Shown here piece after piece: positions 1 to 10,185 of a stretch of DNA of 64,000 nt. This DNA is from Druceiella hillmani (Eukaryota; Arthropoda; Insecta; Lepidoptera; Hepialidae). The stretch covers positions 682,001 to 746,000 of the forward strand of contig JAYKKI010000150.1 of the NCBI GenBank assembly GCA_039881145.1, read 5' to 3'. How positions within the stretch are numbered: position 1 is the stretch's first letter; every line of letters begins with the position of its first letter. A model generated the notes under the pieces. The model was not told where the DNA came from, did no database searches, and was given only the letters and a program-made list of their open reading frames with translations. The translations under genes and the position numbers were made by a program.

Positions 1-225
1 TTCCGGAATAACACGTCCGTCTTCACAAACTGACGAATATCAACTGACTGCCGCTCGCTCGGCACAGCTCGTCGATTACCCCCAATTGTTACGTAACGCG
101 TAAACATGTTTGTGACAGGTTGCGCTCGCAGCGGTTGGACCATTATTTTCAAACACTAATTGGTTTTCACACTTGATGTTTTGATAATACGAATTTTAAA
201 ACACACACAATTCAGAATGCACTAA
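1..225 (+). repeat. Partial C module plus s3 at the left edge
   Basis: Positions 1-159 are the last 159 bp of a C module, beginning about 95 bp into it by alignment with the C at 1157. Positions 160-225 are a 66-bp s3. This C carries the GTCGATTAC form also seen at 5666, 9712 and in the 16.8-31 kb block, where most C copies have GTTGATTAC. Confidence 0.95.
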
Positions 226-544
226 TTGGTTTTCACACTTGAGGTTTTGATAATACGAATTTTAAAACACACACAATTCAGAATGCACGGTGTCTTCAAC
301 ATGCAAGTGGTATACATTTCTTCCGGTATAGCACGTCCAACTTCACAAACTGACGGAAATCAGCAACTGCCGGGCGCTTCGCGCTGCTTGTTTGTTACAT
401 CCAATTGTTACGTAACGCGTAAACATGTTTGTGACAGGTTGCGCTCGCAGCGGTTGGACCATTATTTTCAAACACTAATTGGTTTTCACACTTGATGTTT
501 TGATAATACGAATTTTAAAACACACACAATTCAGAATGCACTAA
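226..544 (+). repeat. Extra 319-bp A'+s3 unit, copy 1
   Basis: An additional A-type module (226-478, 253 bp) and an s3 (479-544) precede a normal HOR. The module starts as A (CTTGAGG head, ATGCAAGTGG body) but ends like C (GGTTGGACC), and is followed by s3 rather than s1. It is therefore an A/C mosaic, as expected from unequal exchange. Private markers are GTCTTCAAC and TTACATCCAATTG. The hairpin segment reads GGGCGCTTCGCG, as in copy 3 at 9867. Confidence 0.95.
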
Positions 545-691
545 TTGGTTTTCACACTTGAGGTTTTGATAATACGAATTTTAAAACACACACAATTCAG
601 AATGCACGGTGTCCTCAACATGCAAGTGGTATACATTTCTTCTTGTATAACACGTCCAACTTCACAAACTGACGAAAATCAGCAACTGCCG

Positions 692-704
692 AGCGCTTCG
701 CGCT
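692..704. other. Short GC hairpin in module A
   Basis: AGCGC (692-696), TTC loop, GCGCT (700-704) form a perfect 5-bp inverted repeat. The A variant in 868-bp HORs reads CCGCGAGCTTCGCGCTG, which can still pair CGCG with CGCG around a 5-base loop. B has a weakened form (GCGCTTCGCAC). It is too short and without a U-tract to call a terminator. Confidence 0.5.
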
Positions 705-720
705 GCTTGTTTGTTACTTC

Positions 721-749
721 CAATTGTTACGTAACGCGTAAACATGTTT
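721..749. promoter_or_regulatory. Four overlapping palindromes in A (possible protein-binding block)
   Basis: Within 29 bp lie CAATTG (721-726), GTTACGTAAC (726-735), ACGCGT (734-739) and AAACATGTTT (740-749), each a perfect palindrome. GTTACGTAAC matches the known PAR-bZIP/E4BP4 consensus RTTAYGTAAY, and GTAAACA (738-744) matches the forkhead core. The same block is at 1334-1362 in C and recurs in nearly every A and C of the array. Binding is inference from motif match only. Confidence 0.5.
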
Positions 750-797
750 GTGACAGGTTGCGCTCGCAGCGGTTTTACCATTATTTTTAAACACTAA

Positions 798-861
798 TTG
801 GTTTTCACACTTATTGTTTTGATAATACGAATTTTAAAACACACAATTCATAATGCACTAA
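798..861 (+). repeat. Short module s1 (64 bp)
   Basis: This is a head-only module with CTTATTGTTTTG and TTCATAATG. It is 2 bp shorter than s2 and s3 because its AC tract has one AC less. It always follows an A module that ends in GGTTTTACC or GGTTTTGCC. Confidence 0.93.
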
Positions 862-927
862 TTGGTTTTCACACTTGATGTTTTGATAATACGAATTTTA
901 AAACACACACAATTTAGAATGCACTAA
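862..927 (+). repeat. Short module s2 (66 bp)
   Basis: Head-only module with CTTGATGTTTTG and TTTAGAATG, placed directly before B. It is nearly identical to s3 apart from the TTTAG/TTCAG difference, so s2 and s3 probably share a recent origin. Confidence 0.93.
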
Positions 928-1156
928 TTGGTTTTCACACTTAACGTTTGGGAAACACGAATTTTAAAACACACACAATACAGAACGCACGGTGTCCTCA
1001 ACATGCACATGTTATACTTTTCTCACGGAATAACATGTCCATATTCACAAACTGACGAATATCGACAACTGCCGCGCGCTTCGCACTGCTTGTTGGTGAC
1101 TTCCAATTGCCACGTGACGAGTAAACAACGAATGGAACAATATATTTGAACACTTA
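928..1156 (+). repeat. Long module B (229 bp)
   Basis: The head has CTTAACGTTTGGG; many other copies have CTTAACGATTGGG. The body has ATGCACATGTTATAC (ATGCGCATG in some copies), TCTCACGGAATAAC and CGACAACTG. B is 24-25 bp shorter than A and C because the segment after the dyad differs and lacks the GC-rich GCGCTCGCAGCGG stretch. The palindrome block is replaced by CCACGTGAC, then GAGTAAACAACG. It ends in ATTTGAACACTTA. Confidence 0.95.
1111..1116. promoter_or_regulatory. CACGTG dyad in module B
   Basis: The B body reads CAATTGCCACGTGACGAG at the place where A and C carry GTTACGTAAC. CACGTG is an E-box core of bHLH-zip factors. It recurs in almost all B modules; the B' at 19499 is an exception. 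Function is inferred from the motif alone. Confidence 0.4.
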
Positions 1157-1410
1157 TTAGTTTTCACACTTAACGTTTTTAAAACTCGATTTTTAAAACA
1201 CACACAATACAGAACGCACGGTGTCCTCAACATGCACGTGGTATACTTTTCTTCCGGAATAACACGTCCGTCTTCACAAACTGACGAATATCAACTGACT
1301 GCCGCTCGCTCGGCACAGCTCGTTGATTACCCCCAATTGTTACGTAACGCGTAAACATGTTTGTGACAGGTTGCGCTCGCAGCGGTTGGACCATTATTTT
1401 CAAACACTAA
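1157..1410 (+). repeat. Long module C (254 bp)
   Basis: Begins TTAGTTTTCAC rather than TTGGTTTTCAC, with CTCGATTTTTAAAAC in the head. The body has TGCACGTGGTATAC with an E-box-like CACGTG (1235-1240), CTTCCGGAATAAC, CTGACTGCCGCTCGCTCGG and the same palindrome block as A (1334-1362). It ends GGTTGGACC or GGTTGGATT. The A hairpin sequence is absent here. Confidence 0.95.
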
Positions 1411-1476
1411 TTGGTTTTCACACTTGATGTTTTGATAATACGAATTTTAAAACACACACAATTCAGAATGCACTAA
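1411..1476 (+). repeat. Short module s3 (66 bp)
   Basis: Head-only module with CTTGATGTTTTG and TTCAGAATG. It follows C modules, and A' modules that end in GGTTGG. A 64-bp variant with CACATGATG and AATCCATAATG occurs in the HORs that are 930 bp long (for example near 21524, 24318 and 33627). Confidence 0.93.
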
Positions 1477-2408
1477 TTGGTTTTCACACTTGAGGTTTTG
1501 ATAATACGAAATTTAAAACACACACAATTCAGAATGCACGGTGTCCTCAACATGCAAGTGGTATACATTTCTTCCGGTATAGCACGTCCAACTTCACAAA
1601 CTGACGGAAATCAGCAACTGCCGAGCGCTTCGCGCTGCTTGTTTGTTACTTCCAATTGTTACGTAACGCGTAAACATGTTTGTGACAGGTTGCGCTCGCA
1701 GCGGTTTTACCATTATTTTCAAACACTAATTGGTTTTCACACTTATTGTTTTGATAATACGAATTTTAAAACACACAATTCATAATGCACTAATTGGTTT
1801 TCACACTTGATGTTTTGATAATACGAATTTTAAAACACACACAATTTAGAATGCACTAATTGGTTTTCACACTTAACGATTGGGAAACACGAATTTTAAA
1901 ACACACACAATACAGAACGCACGGTGTCCTCAACATGCACATGTTATACTTTTCTCACGGAATAACATGTCCATATTCACAAACTGACGAATATCGACAA
2001 CTGCCGCGCGCTTCGCACTGCTTGTTGGTGACTTCCAATTGCCACGTGACGAGTAAACAACGAATGGAAGCATATATTTGAACACTTATTAGTTTTCACA
2101 CTTAACGTTTGGAAAACTCGATTTTTAAAACACACACAATACAGAACGCACGGTGTCCTCAACATGCACGTGGTATACTTTTCTTCCGGAATAACACGTC
2201 CGTCTTCACAAACTGACGAATATCAACTGACTGCCGCTCGCTCGGCACAGCTCGTTGATTACCCCCAATTGTTACGTAACGCGTAAACATGTTTGTGACA
2301 GGTTGCGCTCGCAGCGGTTGGATTATTATTTTCAAACACTAATTGGTTTTCACACTTGATGTTTTGATAATACGAATTTTAAAACACACACAATTCAGAA
2401 TGCACTAA
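1477..2408 (+). repeat. 932-bp HOR
   Basis: Complete HOR with A at 1477, B at 1860, C at 2089 and s3 at 2343-2408. A carries the GAAATTTAAAAC head form and TATAGCACG. B has the CGATTGGG head and ends GGAAGCATATATTTG. This B form recurs at 2475, 3407, 7454, 8386, 11501 and 14614. Confidence 0.95.
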
Positions 2409-3023
2409 TTGGTTTTCACACTTGATGTTTTGATAATACAAATTTTAAAACACACACAATTTAGAATGCACTAATTGGTTTTCACACTTAACGATTGGGA
2501 AACACGAATTTTAAAACACACACAATACAGAACGCACGGTGTCCTCAACATGCACATGTTATACTTTTCTCACGGAATAACATGTCCATATTCACAAACT
2601 GACGAATATCGACAACTGCCGCGCGCTTCGCACTGCTTGTTGGTGACTTCCAATTGCCACGTGACGAGTAAACAACGAATGGAAGCATATATTTGAACAC
2701 TTATTAGTTTTCACACTTAACGTTTGGAAAACTCGATTTTTAAAACACACACAATACAGAACGCACGGTGTCCTCAACATGCACGTGGTATACTTTTCTT
2801 CCGGAATAACACGTCCGTCTTCACAAACTGACGAATATCAACTGACTGCCGCTCGCTCGGCACAGCTCGTTGATTACCCCCAATTGTTACGTAACGCGTA
2901 AACATGTTTGTGACAGGTTGCGCTCGCAGCGGTTGGACCATTATTTTCAAACACTAATTGGTTTTCACACTTGATGTTTTGATAATACGAATTTTAAAAC
3001 ACACACAATTCAGAATGCACTAA
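2409..3023 (+). repeat. 615-bp HOR lacking A and s1
   Basis: After s3 (2343-2408) the next module is s2 (2409-2474), then B 2475-2703, C 2704-2957 and s3 2958-3023. Exactly A plus s1 (317 bp) is missing. The s2 has ATACAAATTTT, a marker also in s2 near 3366, 7415 and 8348, so it came from that HOR lineage. Confidence 0.95.
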
Positions 3024-5819
3024 TTGGTTTTCACACTTGAGGTTTTGATAATACGAAATTTAAAACACACACAATTCAGAATGCACGGTGTCCTCAACAT
3101 GCAAGTGGTATACATTTCTTCCGGTATAGCACGTCCAACTTCACAAACTGACGGAAATCAGCAACTGCCGAGCGCTTCGCGCTGCTTGTTTGTTACTTCC
3201 AATTGTTACGTAACGCGTAAACATGTTTGTGACAGGTTGCGCTCGCAGCGGTTTTACCATTATTTTCAAACACTAATTGGTTTTCACACTTATTGTTTTG
3301 ATAATACGAATTTTAAAACACACAATTCATAATGCACTAATTGGTTTTCACACTTGATGTTTTGATAATACAAATTTTAAAACACACACAATTTAGAATG
3401 CACTAATTGGTTTTCACACTTAACGATTGGGAAACACGAATTTTAAAACACACACAATACAGAACGCACGGTGTCCTCAACATGCACATGTTATACTTTT
3501 CTCACGGAATAACATGTCCATATTCACAAACTGACGAATATCGACAACTGCCGCGCGCTTCGCACTGCTTGTTGGTGACTTCCAATTGCCACGTGACGAG
3601 TAAACAACGAATGGAAGCATATATTTGAATACTTATTAGTTTTCACACTTAACGTTTGGAAAACTCGATTTTTAAAACACACACAATACAGAACGCACGG
3701 TGTCCTCAACATGCACGTGGTATACTTTTCTTCCGGAATAACACGTCCGTCTTCACAAACTGACGAATATCAACTGACTGCCGCTCGCTCGGCACAGCTC
3801 GTTGATTACCCCCAATTGTTACGTAACGCGTAAACATGTTTGTGACAGGTTGCGCTCGCAGCGGTTGGATTATTATTTTCAAACACTAATTGGTTTTCAC
3901 ACTTGATGTTTTGATAATACGAATTTTAAAACACACACAATTCAGAATGCACTAATTGGTTTTCACACTTGAGGTTTTGATAATACGAATTTTAAAACAC
4001 ACTCAATTCAGAATGCACGGTGTCCTCATCATGCAAGTGGTATACATTTCTTCCGGTATAACACGTCCAACTTCACAAACTGACGAAAATCAGCAACTGC
4101 CGCGAGCTTCGCGCTGCTTGTTTGTTACTTCCAATTGTTACGTAACGCGTAAACATGTTTGTGACAGGTTGCGCTCGCAGCGGTTTTGCCATTATTTTCA
4201 AACACTAATTGGTTTTCACACTTATTGTTTTGATAATACGAATTTTAAAACACACAATTCATAATGCACTAATTGGTTTTCACACTTGATGTTTTGATAA
4301 TACGAATTTTAAAACACACACAATTTAGAATGCACTAATTGGTTTTCACACTTAACGTTTGGGAAACACGAATTTTAAAACACACACAATACAGAACGCA
4401 CGGTGTCCTCAACATGCGCATGTTATACTTTTCTCACGGAATAACATGTCCATATTCACAAACTGACGAATATCGACAACTGCCACGCGCTTCGCACTGC
4501 TTGTTGGTGACTTCCAATTGCCACGTGACGAGTAAACAACGAATGGAAGCATATATTTGAACACTTATTAGTTTTCACACTTAACGTTTGGAAAACTCGA
4601 TTTTTAAAACACACACAATACAGAACGCACGGTGTCCTCAACATGCACGTGGTATACTTTTCTTCCGGAATAACACGTCCGTCTTCACAAACTGACGAAT
4701 ATCAACTGACTGCCGCTCGCTCGGCACAGCTCGTTGATTACCCCCAATTGTTACGTAACGCGTAAACATGTTTGTGACAGGTTGCGCTCGCAGCGGTTGG
4801 ATTATTATTTTCAAACACTAATTGGTTTTCACACTTGATGTTTTGATAATACGAATTTTAAAACACACACAATTCAGAATGCACTAATTGGTTTTCACAC
4901 TTGAGGTTTTGATAATACGAATTTTAAAACACACTCAATTCAGAATGCACGTTGTCCTCATCATGCAAGTGGTATACATTTCTTCCGGTATAACACGTCC
5001 AACTTCACAAACTGACGAAAATCAGCAACTGCCGCGAGCTTCGCGCTGCTTGTTTGTTACTTCCAATTGTTACGTAACGCGTAAACATGTTTGTGACAGG
5101 TTGCGCTCGCAGCGGTTTTACCATTATTTTCAAACACTAATTGGTTTTCACACTTATTGTTTTGATAATACGAATTTTAAAACACACAATTCATAATGCA
5201 CTAATTGGTTTTCACACTTGATGTTTTGATAATACGAATTTTAAAACACACACAATTTAGAATGCACTAATTGGTTTTCACACTTAACGTTTGGGAAACA
5301 CGAATTTTAAAACACACACAATACAGAACGCACGGTGTCCTCAACATGCGCATGTTATACTTTTCTCACGGAATAACATGTCCATATTCACAAACTGACG
5401 AATATCGACAACTGCCGCGCGCTTCGCACTGCTTGTTGGTGACTTCCAATTGCCACGTGACGAGTAAACAACGAATGGAACAATATATTTGAACACTTAT
5501 TAGTTTTCACACTTAACGTTTTTAAAACTCGATTTTTAAAACACACACAATACAGAACGCACGGTGTCCTCAACATGCACGTGGTATACTTTTCTTCCGG
5601 AATAACACGTCCGTCTTCACAAACTGACGAATATCAACTGACTGCCGCTCGCTCGGCACAGCTCGTCGATTACCCCCAATTGTTACGTAACGCGTAAACA
5701 TGTTTGTGACAGGTTGCGCTCGCAGCGGTTGGACCATTATTTTCAAACACTAATTGGTTTTCACACTTGATGTTTTGATAATACGAATTTTAAAACACAC
5801 ACAATTCAGAATGCACTAA
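3024..5819 (+). repeat. Three 932-bp HORs (A at 3024, 3956, 4888)
   Basis: All three have the full six-module order. The second and third have the A form CCTCATCATGCAAG, ACACTCAATTC and CCGCGAGCTTCGCG, and B modules with ATGCGCATG. The C modules at 3636 and 4568 end GGTTGGATTATT, whereas the C at 5500 ends GGTTGGACC. Confidence 0.95.
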
Positions 5820-6138
5820 TTGGTTTTCACACTTGAGGTTTTGATAATACGAATTTTAAAACACACACAATTCAGAATGCACGGTGTCTTCAACATGCAA
5901 GTGGTATACATTTCTTCCGGTATAGCACGTCCAACTTCACAAACTGACGGAAATCAGCAACTGCCGAGCGCTTCGCGCTGCTTGTTTGTTACATCCAATT
6001 GTTACGTAACGCGTAAACATGTTTGTGACAGGTTGCGCTCGCAGCGGTTGGACCATTATTTTCAAACACTAATTGGTTTTCACACTTGATGTTTTGATAA
6101 TACGAATTTTAAAACACACACAATTCAGAATGCACTAA
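5820..6138 (+). repeat. Extra 319-bp A'+s3 unit, copy 2
   Basis: Same structure and markers (GTCTTCAAC, TTACATCC, GGTTGGACC end) as 226-544, but the hairpin segment reads GAGCGCTTCGCG. It lies 5594 bp downstream of copy 1, equal to 1251+615+4x932. Confidence 0.95.
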
Positions 6139-9100
6139 TTGGTTTTCACACTTGAGGTTTTGATAATACGAATTTTAAAACACACACAATTCAGAATGCA
6201 CGGTGTCCTCAACATGCAAGTGGTATACATTTCTTCTTGTATAACACGTCCAACTTCACAAACTGACGAAAATCAGCAACTGCCGAGCGCTTCGCGCTGC
6301 TTGTTTGTTACTTCCAATTGTTACGTAACGCGTAAACATGTTTGTGACAGGTTGCGCTCGCAGCGGTTTTACCATTATTTTTAAACACTAATTGGTTTTC
6401 ACACTTATTGTTTTGATAATACGAATTTTAAAACACACAATTCATAATGCACTAATTGGTTTTCACACTTGATGTTTTGATAATACGAATTTTAAAACAC
6501 ACACAATTTAGAATGCACTAATTGGTTTTCACACTTAACGTTTGGGAAACACGAATTTTAAAACACACACAATACAGAACGCACGGTGTCCTCAACATGC
6601 ACATGTTATACTTTTCTCACGGAATAACATGTCCATATTCACAAACTGACGAATATCGACAACTGCCGCGCGCTTCGCACTGCTTGTTGGTGACTTCCAA
6701 TTGCCACGTGACGAGTAAACAACGAATGGAACAATATATTTGAACACTTATTAGTTTTCACACTTAACGTTTTTAAAACTCGATTTTTAAAACACACACA
6801 ATACAGAACGCACGGTGTCCTCAACATGCACGTGGTATACTTTTCTTCCGGAATAACACGTCCGTCTTCACAAACTGACGAATATCAACTGACTGCCGCT
6901 CGCTCGGCACAGCTCGTTGATTACCCCCAATTGTTACGTAACGCGTAAACATGTTTGTGACAGGTTGCGCTCGCAGCGGTTGGACCATTATTTTCAAACA
7001 CTAATTGGTTTTCACACTTGATGTTTTGATAATACGAATTTTAAAACACACACAATTCAGAATGCACTAATTGGTTTTCACACTTGAGGTTTTGATAATA
7101 CGAAATTTAAAACACACACAATTCAGAATGCACGGTGTCCTCAACATGCAAGTGGTATACATTTCTTCCGGTATAGCACGTCCAACTTCACAAACTGACG
7201 GAAATCAGCAACTGCCGAGCGCTTCGCGCTGCTTGTTTGTTACTTCCAATTGTTACGTAACGCGTAAACATGTTTGTGACAGGTTGCGCTCGCAGCGGTT
7301 TTACCATTATTTTCAAACACTAATTGGTTTTCACACTTATTGTTTTGATAATACGAATTTTAAAACACACAATTCATAATGCACTAATTGGTTTTCACAC
7401 TTGATGTTTTGATAATACAAATTTTAAAACACACACAATTTAGAATGCACTAATTGGTTTTCACACTTAACGATTGGGAAACACGAATTTTAAAACACAC
7501 ACAATACAGAACGCACGGTGTCCTCAACATGCACATGTTATACTTTTCTCACGGAATAACATGTCCATATTCACAAACTGACGAATATCGACAACTGCCG
7601 CGCGCTTCGCACTGCTTGTTGGTGACTTCCAATTGCCACGTGACGAGTAAACAACGAATGGAAGCATATATTTGAACACTTATTAGTTTTCACACTTAAC
7701 GTTTGGAAAACTCGATTTTTAAAACACACACAATACAGAACGCACGGTGTCCTCAACATGCACGTGGTATACTTTTCTTCCGGAATAACACGTCCGTCTT
7801 CACAAACTGACGAATATCAACTGACTGCCGCTCGCTCGGCACAGCTCGTTGATTACCCCCAATTGTTACGTAACGCGTAAACATGTTTGTGACAGGTTGC
7901 GCTCGCAGCGGTTGGACCATTATTTTCAAACACTAATTGGTTTTCACACTTGATGTTTTGATAATACGAATTTTAAAACACACACAATTCAGAATGCACT
8001 AATTGGTTTTCACACTTGAGGTTTTGATAATACGAAATTTAAAACACACACAATTCAGAATGCACGGTGTCCTCAACATGCAAGTGGTATACATTTCTTC
8101 CGGTATAGCACGTCCAACTTCACAAACTGACGGAAATCAGCAACTGCCGAGCGCTTCGCGCTGCTTGTTTGTTACTTCCAATTGTTACGTAACGCGTAAA
8201 CATGTTTGTGACAGGTTGCGCTCGCAGCGGTTTTACCATTATTTTCAAACACTAATTGGTTTTCACACTTATTGTTTTGATAATACGAATTTTAAAACAC
8301 ACAATTCATAATGCACTAATTGGTTTTCACACTTGATGTTTTGATAATACAAATTTTAAAACACACACAATTTAGAATGCACTAATTGGTTTTCACACTT
8401 AACGATTGGGAAACACGAATTTTAAAACACACACAATACAGAACGCACGGTGTCCTCAACATGCACATGTTATACTTTTCTCACGGAATAACATGTCCAT
8501 ATTCACAAACTGACGAATATCGACAACTGCCGCGCGCTTCGCACTGCTTGTTGGTGACTTCCAATTGCCACGTGACGAGTAAACAACGAATGGAAGCATA
8601 TATTTGAATACTTATTAGTTTTCACACTTAACGTTTGGAAAACTCGATTTTTAAAACACACACAATACAGAACGCACGGTGTCCTCAACATGCACGTGGT
8701 ATACTTTTCTTCCGGAATAACACGTCCGTCTTCACAAACTGACGAATATCAACTGACTGCCGCTCGCTCGGCACAGCTCGTTGATTACCCCCAATTGTTA
8801 CGTAACGCGTAAACATGTTTGTGACAGGTTGCGCTCGCAGCGGTTGGATTATTATTTTCAAACACTAATTGGTTTTCACACTTGATGTTTTGATAATACG
8901 AATTTTAAAACACACACAATTCAGAATGCACTAATTGGTTTTCACACTTGAGGTTTTGATAATACGAAATTTAAAACACACTCAATTCAGAATGCACGGT
9001 GTCCTCATCATGCAAGTGGTATACATTTCTTCCGGTATAACACGTCCAACTTCACAAACTGACGAAAATCAGCAACTGCCGCGAGCTTCGCGCTGCTTGT

Positions 9101-9866
9101 TTGTTACTTCCAATTGTTACGTAACGCGTAAACATGTTTGTGACAGGTTGCGCTCGCAGCGGTTTTGCCATTATTTTCAAACACTAATTGGTTTTCACAC
9201 TTATTGTTTTGATAATACGAATTTTAAAACACACAATTCATAATGCACTAATTGGTTTTCACACTTGATGTTTTGATAATACGAATTTTAAAACACACAC
9301 AATTTAGAATGCACTAATTGGTTTTCACACTTAACGTTTGGGAAACACGAATTTTAAAACACACACAATACAGAACGCACGGTGTCCTCAACATGCGCAT
9401 GTTATACTTTTCTCACGGAATAACATGTCCATATTCACAAACTGACGAATATCGACAACTGCCACGCGCTTCGCACTGCTTGTTGGTGACTTCCAATTGC
9501 CACGTGACGAGTAAACAACGAATGGAACAATATATTTGAACACTTATTAGTTTTCACACTTAACGTTTTTAAAACTCGATTTTTAAAACACACACAATAC
9601 AGAACGCACGGTGTCCTCAACATGCACGTGGTATACTTTTCTTCCGGAATAACACGTCCGTCTTCACAAACTGACGAATATCAACTGACTGCCGCTCGCT
9701 CGGCACAGCTCGTCGATTACCCCCAATTGTTACGTAACGCGTAAACATGTTTGTGACAGGTTGCGCTCGCAGCGGTTGGACCATTATTTTCAAACACTAA
9801 TTGGTTTTCACACTTGATGTTTTGATAATACGAATTTTAAAACACACACAATTCAGAATGCACTAA
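6139..9866 (+). repeat. Four 932-bp HORs (A at 6139, 7071, 8003, 8935)
   Basis: Full module order throughout. 6139 matches the reference copy at 545, including TTCTTGTATAAC. 7071 and 8003 match each other (GAAATTTAAAAC head, TATAGCACG). 8935 combines the GAAATTTAAAAC head with the CATCATGCAAG body, so its A is a mosaic with a switch point in the AC tract region. Confidence 0.95.
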
Positions 9867-10185
9867 TTGGTTTTCACACTTGAGGTTTTGATAATACGAA
9901 TTTTAAAACACACACAATTCAGAATGCACGGTGTCTTCAACATGCAAGTGGTATACATTTCTTCCGGTATAGCACGTCCAACTTCACAAACTGACGGAAA
10001 TCAGCAACTGCCGGGCGCTTCGCGCTGCTTGTTTGTTACATCCAATTGTTACGTAACGCGTAAACATGTTTGTGACAGGTTGCGCTCGCAGCGGTTGGAC
10101 CATTATTTTCAAACACTAATTGGTTTTCACACTTGATGTTTTGATAATACGAATTTTAAAACACACACAATTCAGAATGCACTAA
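9867..10185 (+). repeat. Extra 319-bp A'+s3 unit, copy 3
   Basis: A' with GTCTTCAAC, TTACATCC and GGGCGCTTCGCG, matching copy 1 at 226 more closely than copy 2. It is 4047 bp (1251+3x932) after copy 2. Confidence 0.95.

Larger units (their letters stand above)
545..797 (+). repeat. Long module A (253 bp), reference
   Basis: The AT-rich head is 545-607, ending in CAC, followed by a body of about 187 bp and the TAA that leads into the next head. Diagnostic features are CTTGAGG in the head, ATGCAAGTGG, GAAAATCAGCAACTG, a GC-rich hairpin (692-704), the four-palindrome block (721-749) and a GGTTTTACC end. The short open frame here starts at TTG and runs into s1, so it is not taken as a gene. Confidence 0.95.
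545..1476 (+). repeat. Canonical 932-bp HOR, reference copy
   Basis: The first complete HOR serves as reference: A 545-797 (253 bp), s1 798-861 (64), s2 862-927 (66), B 928-1156 (229), C 1157-1410 (254), s3 1411-1476 (66), total 932. Module starts are set at the TTGG or TTAG before TTTTCACAC. Because 932 leaves remainder 2 on division by 3, no reading frame continues from HOR to HOR. Private to a few copies is TTCTTGTATAAC in A, shared with 6139, 10186, 13301 and 20658. Confidence 0.97.

Noticed and set aside
545..607. Helically phased A/T tracts (intrinsic curvature) in the head
   Set aside because: The T and A tracts of the head are spaced about 15 bp apart, not near 10-11 bp, so a phased bend is not supported by eye.
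692..720. Rho-independent terminator at the GC hairpin
   Set aside because: The stem is only 5 bp, is not followed by a run of T, and recurs in every A module without an upstream gene.
540..800. Long-terminal-repeat or DNA transposon fragments as the source of the modules
   Set aside because: No terminal inverted repeats beyond a 4-base GTGT, no target-site duplication longer than CAC, no coding remnants and no polypurine or primer-binding site could be seen.
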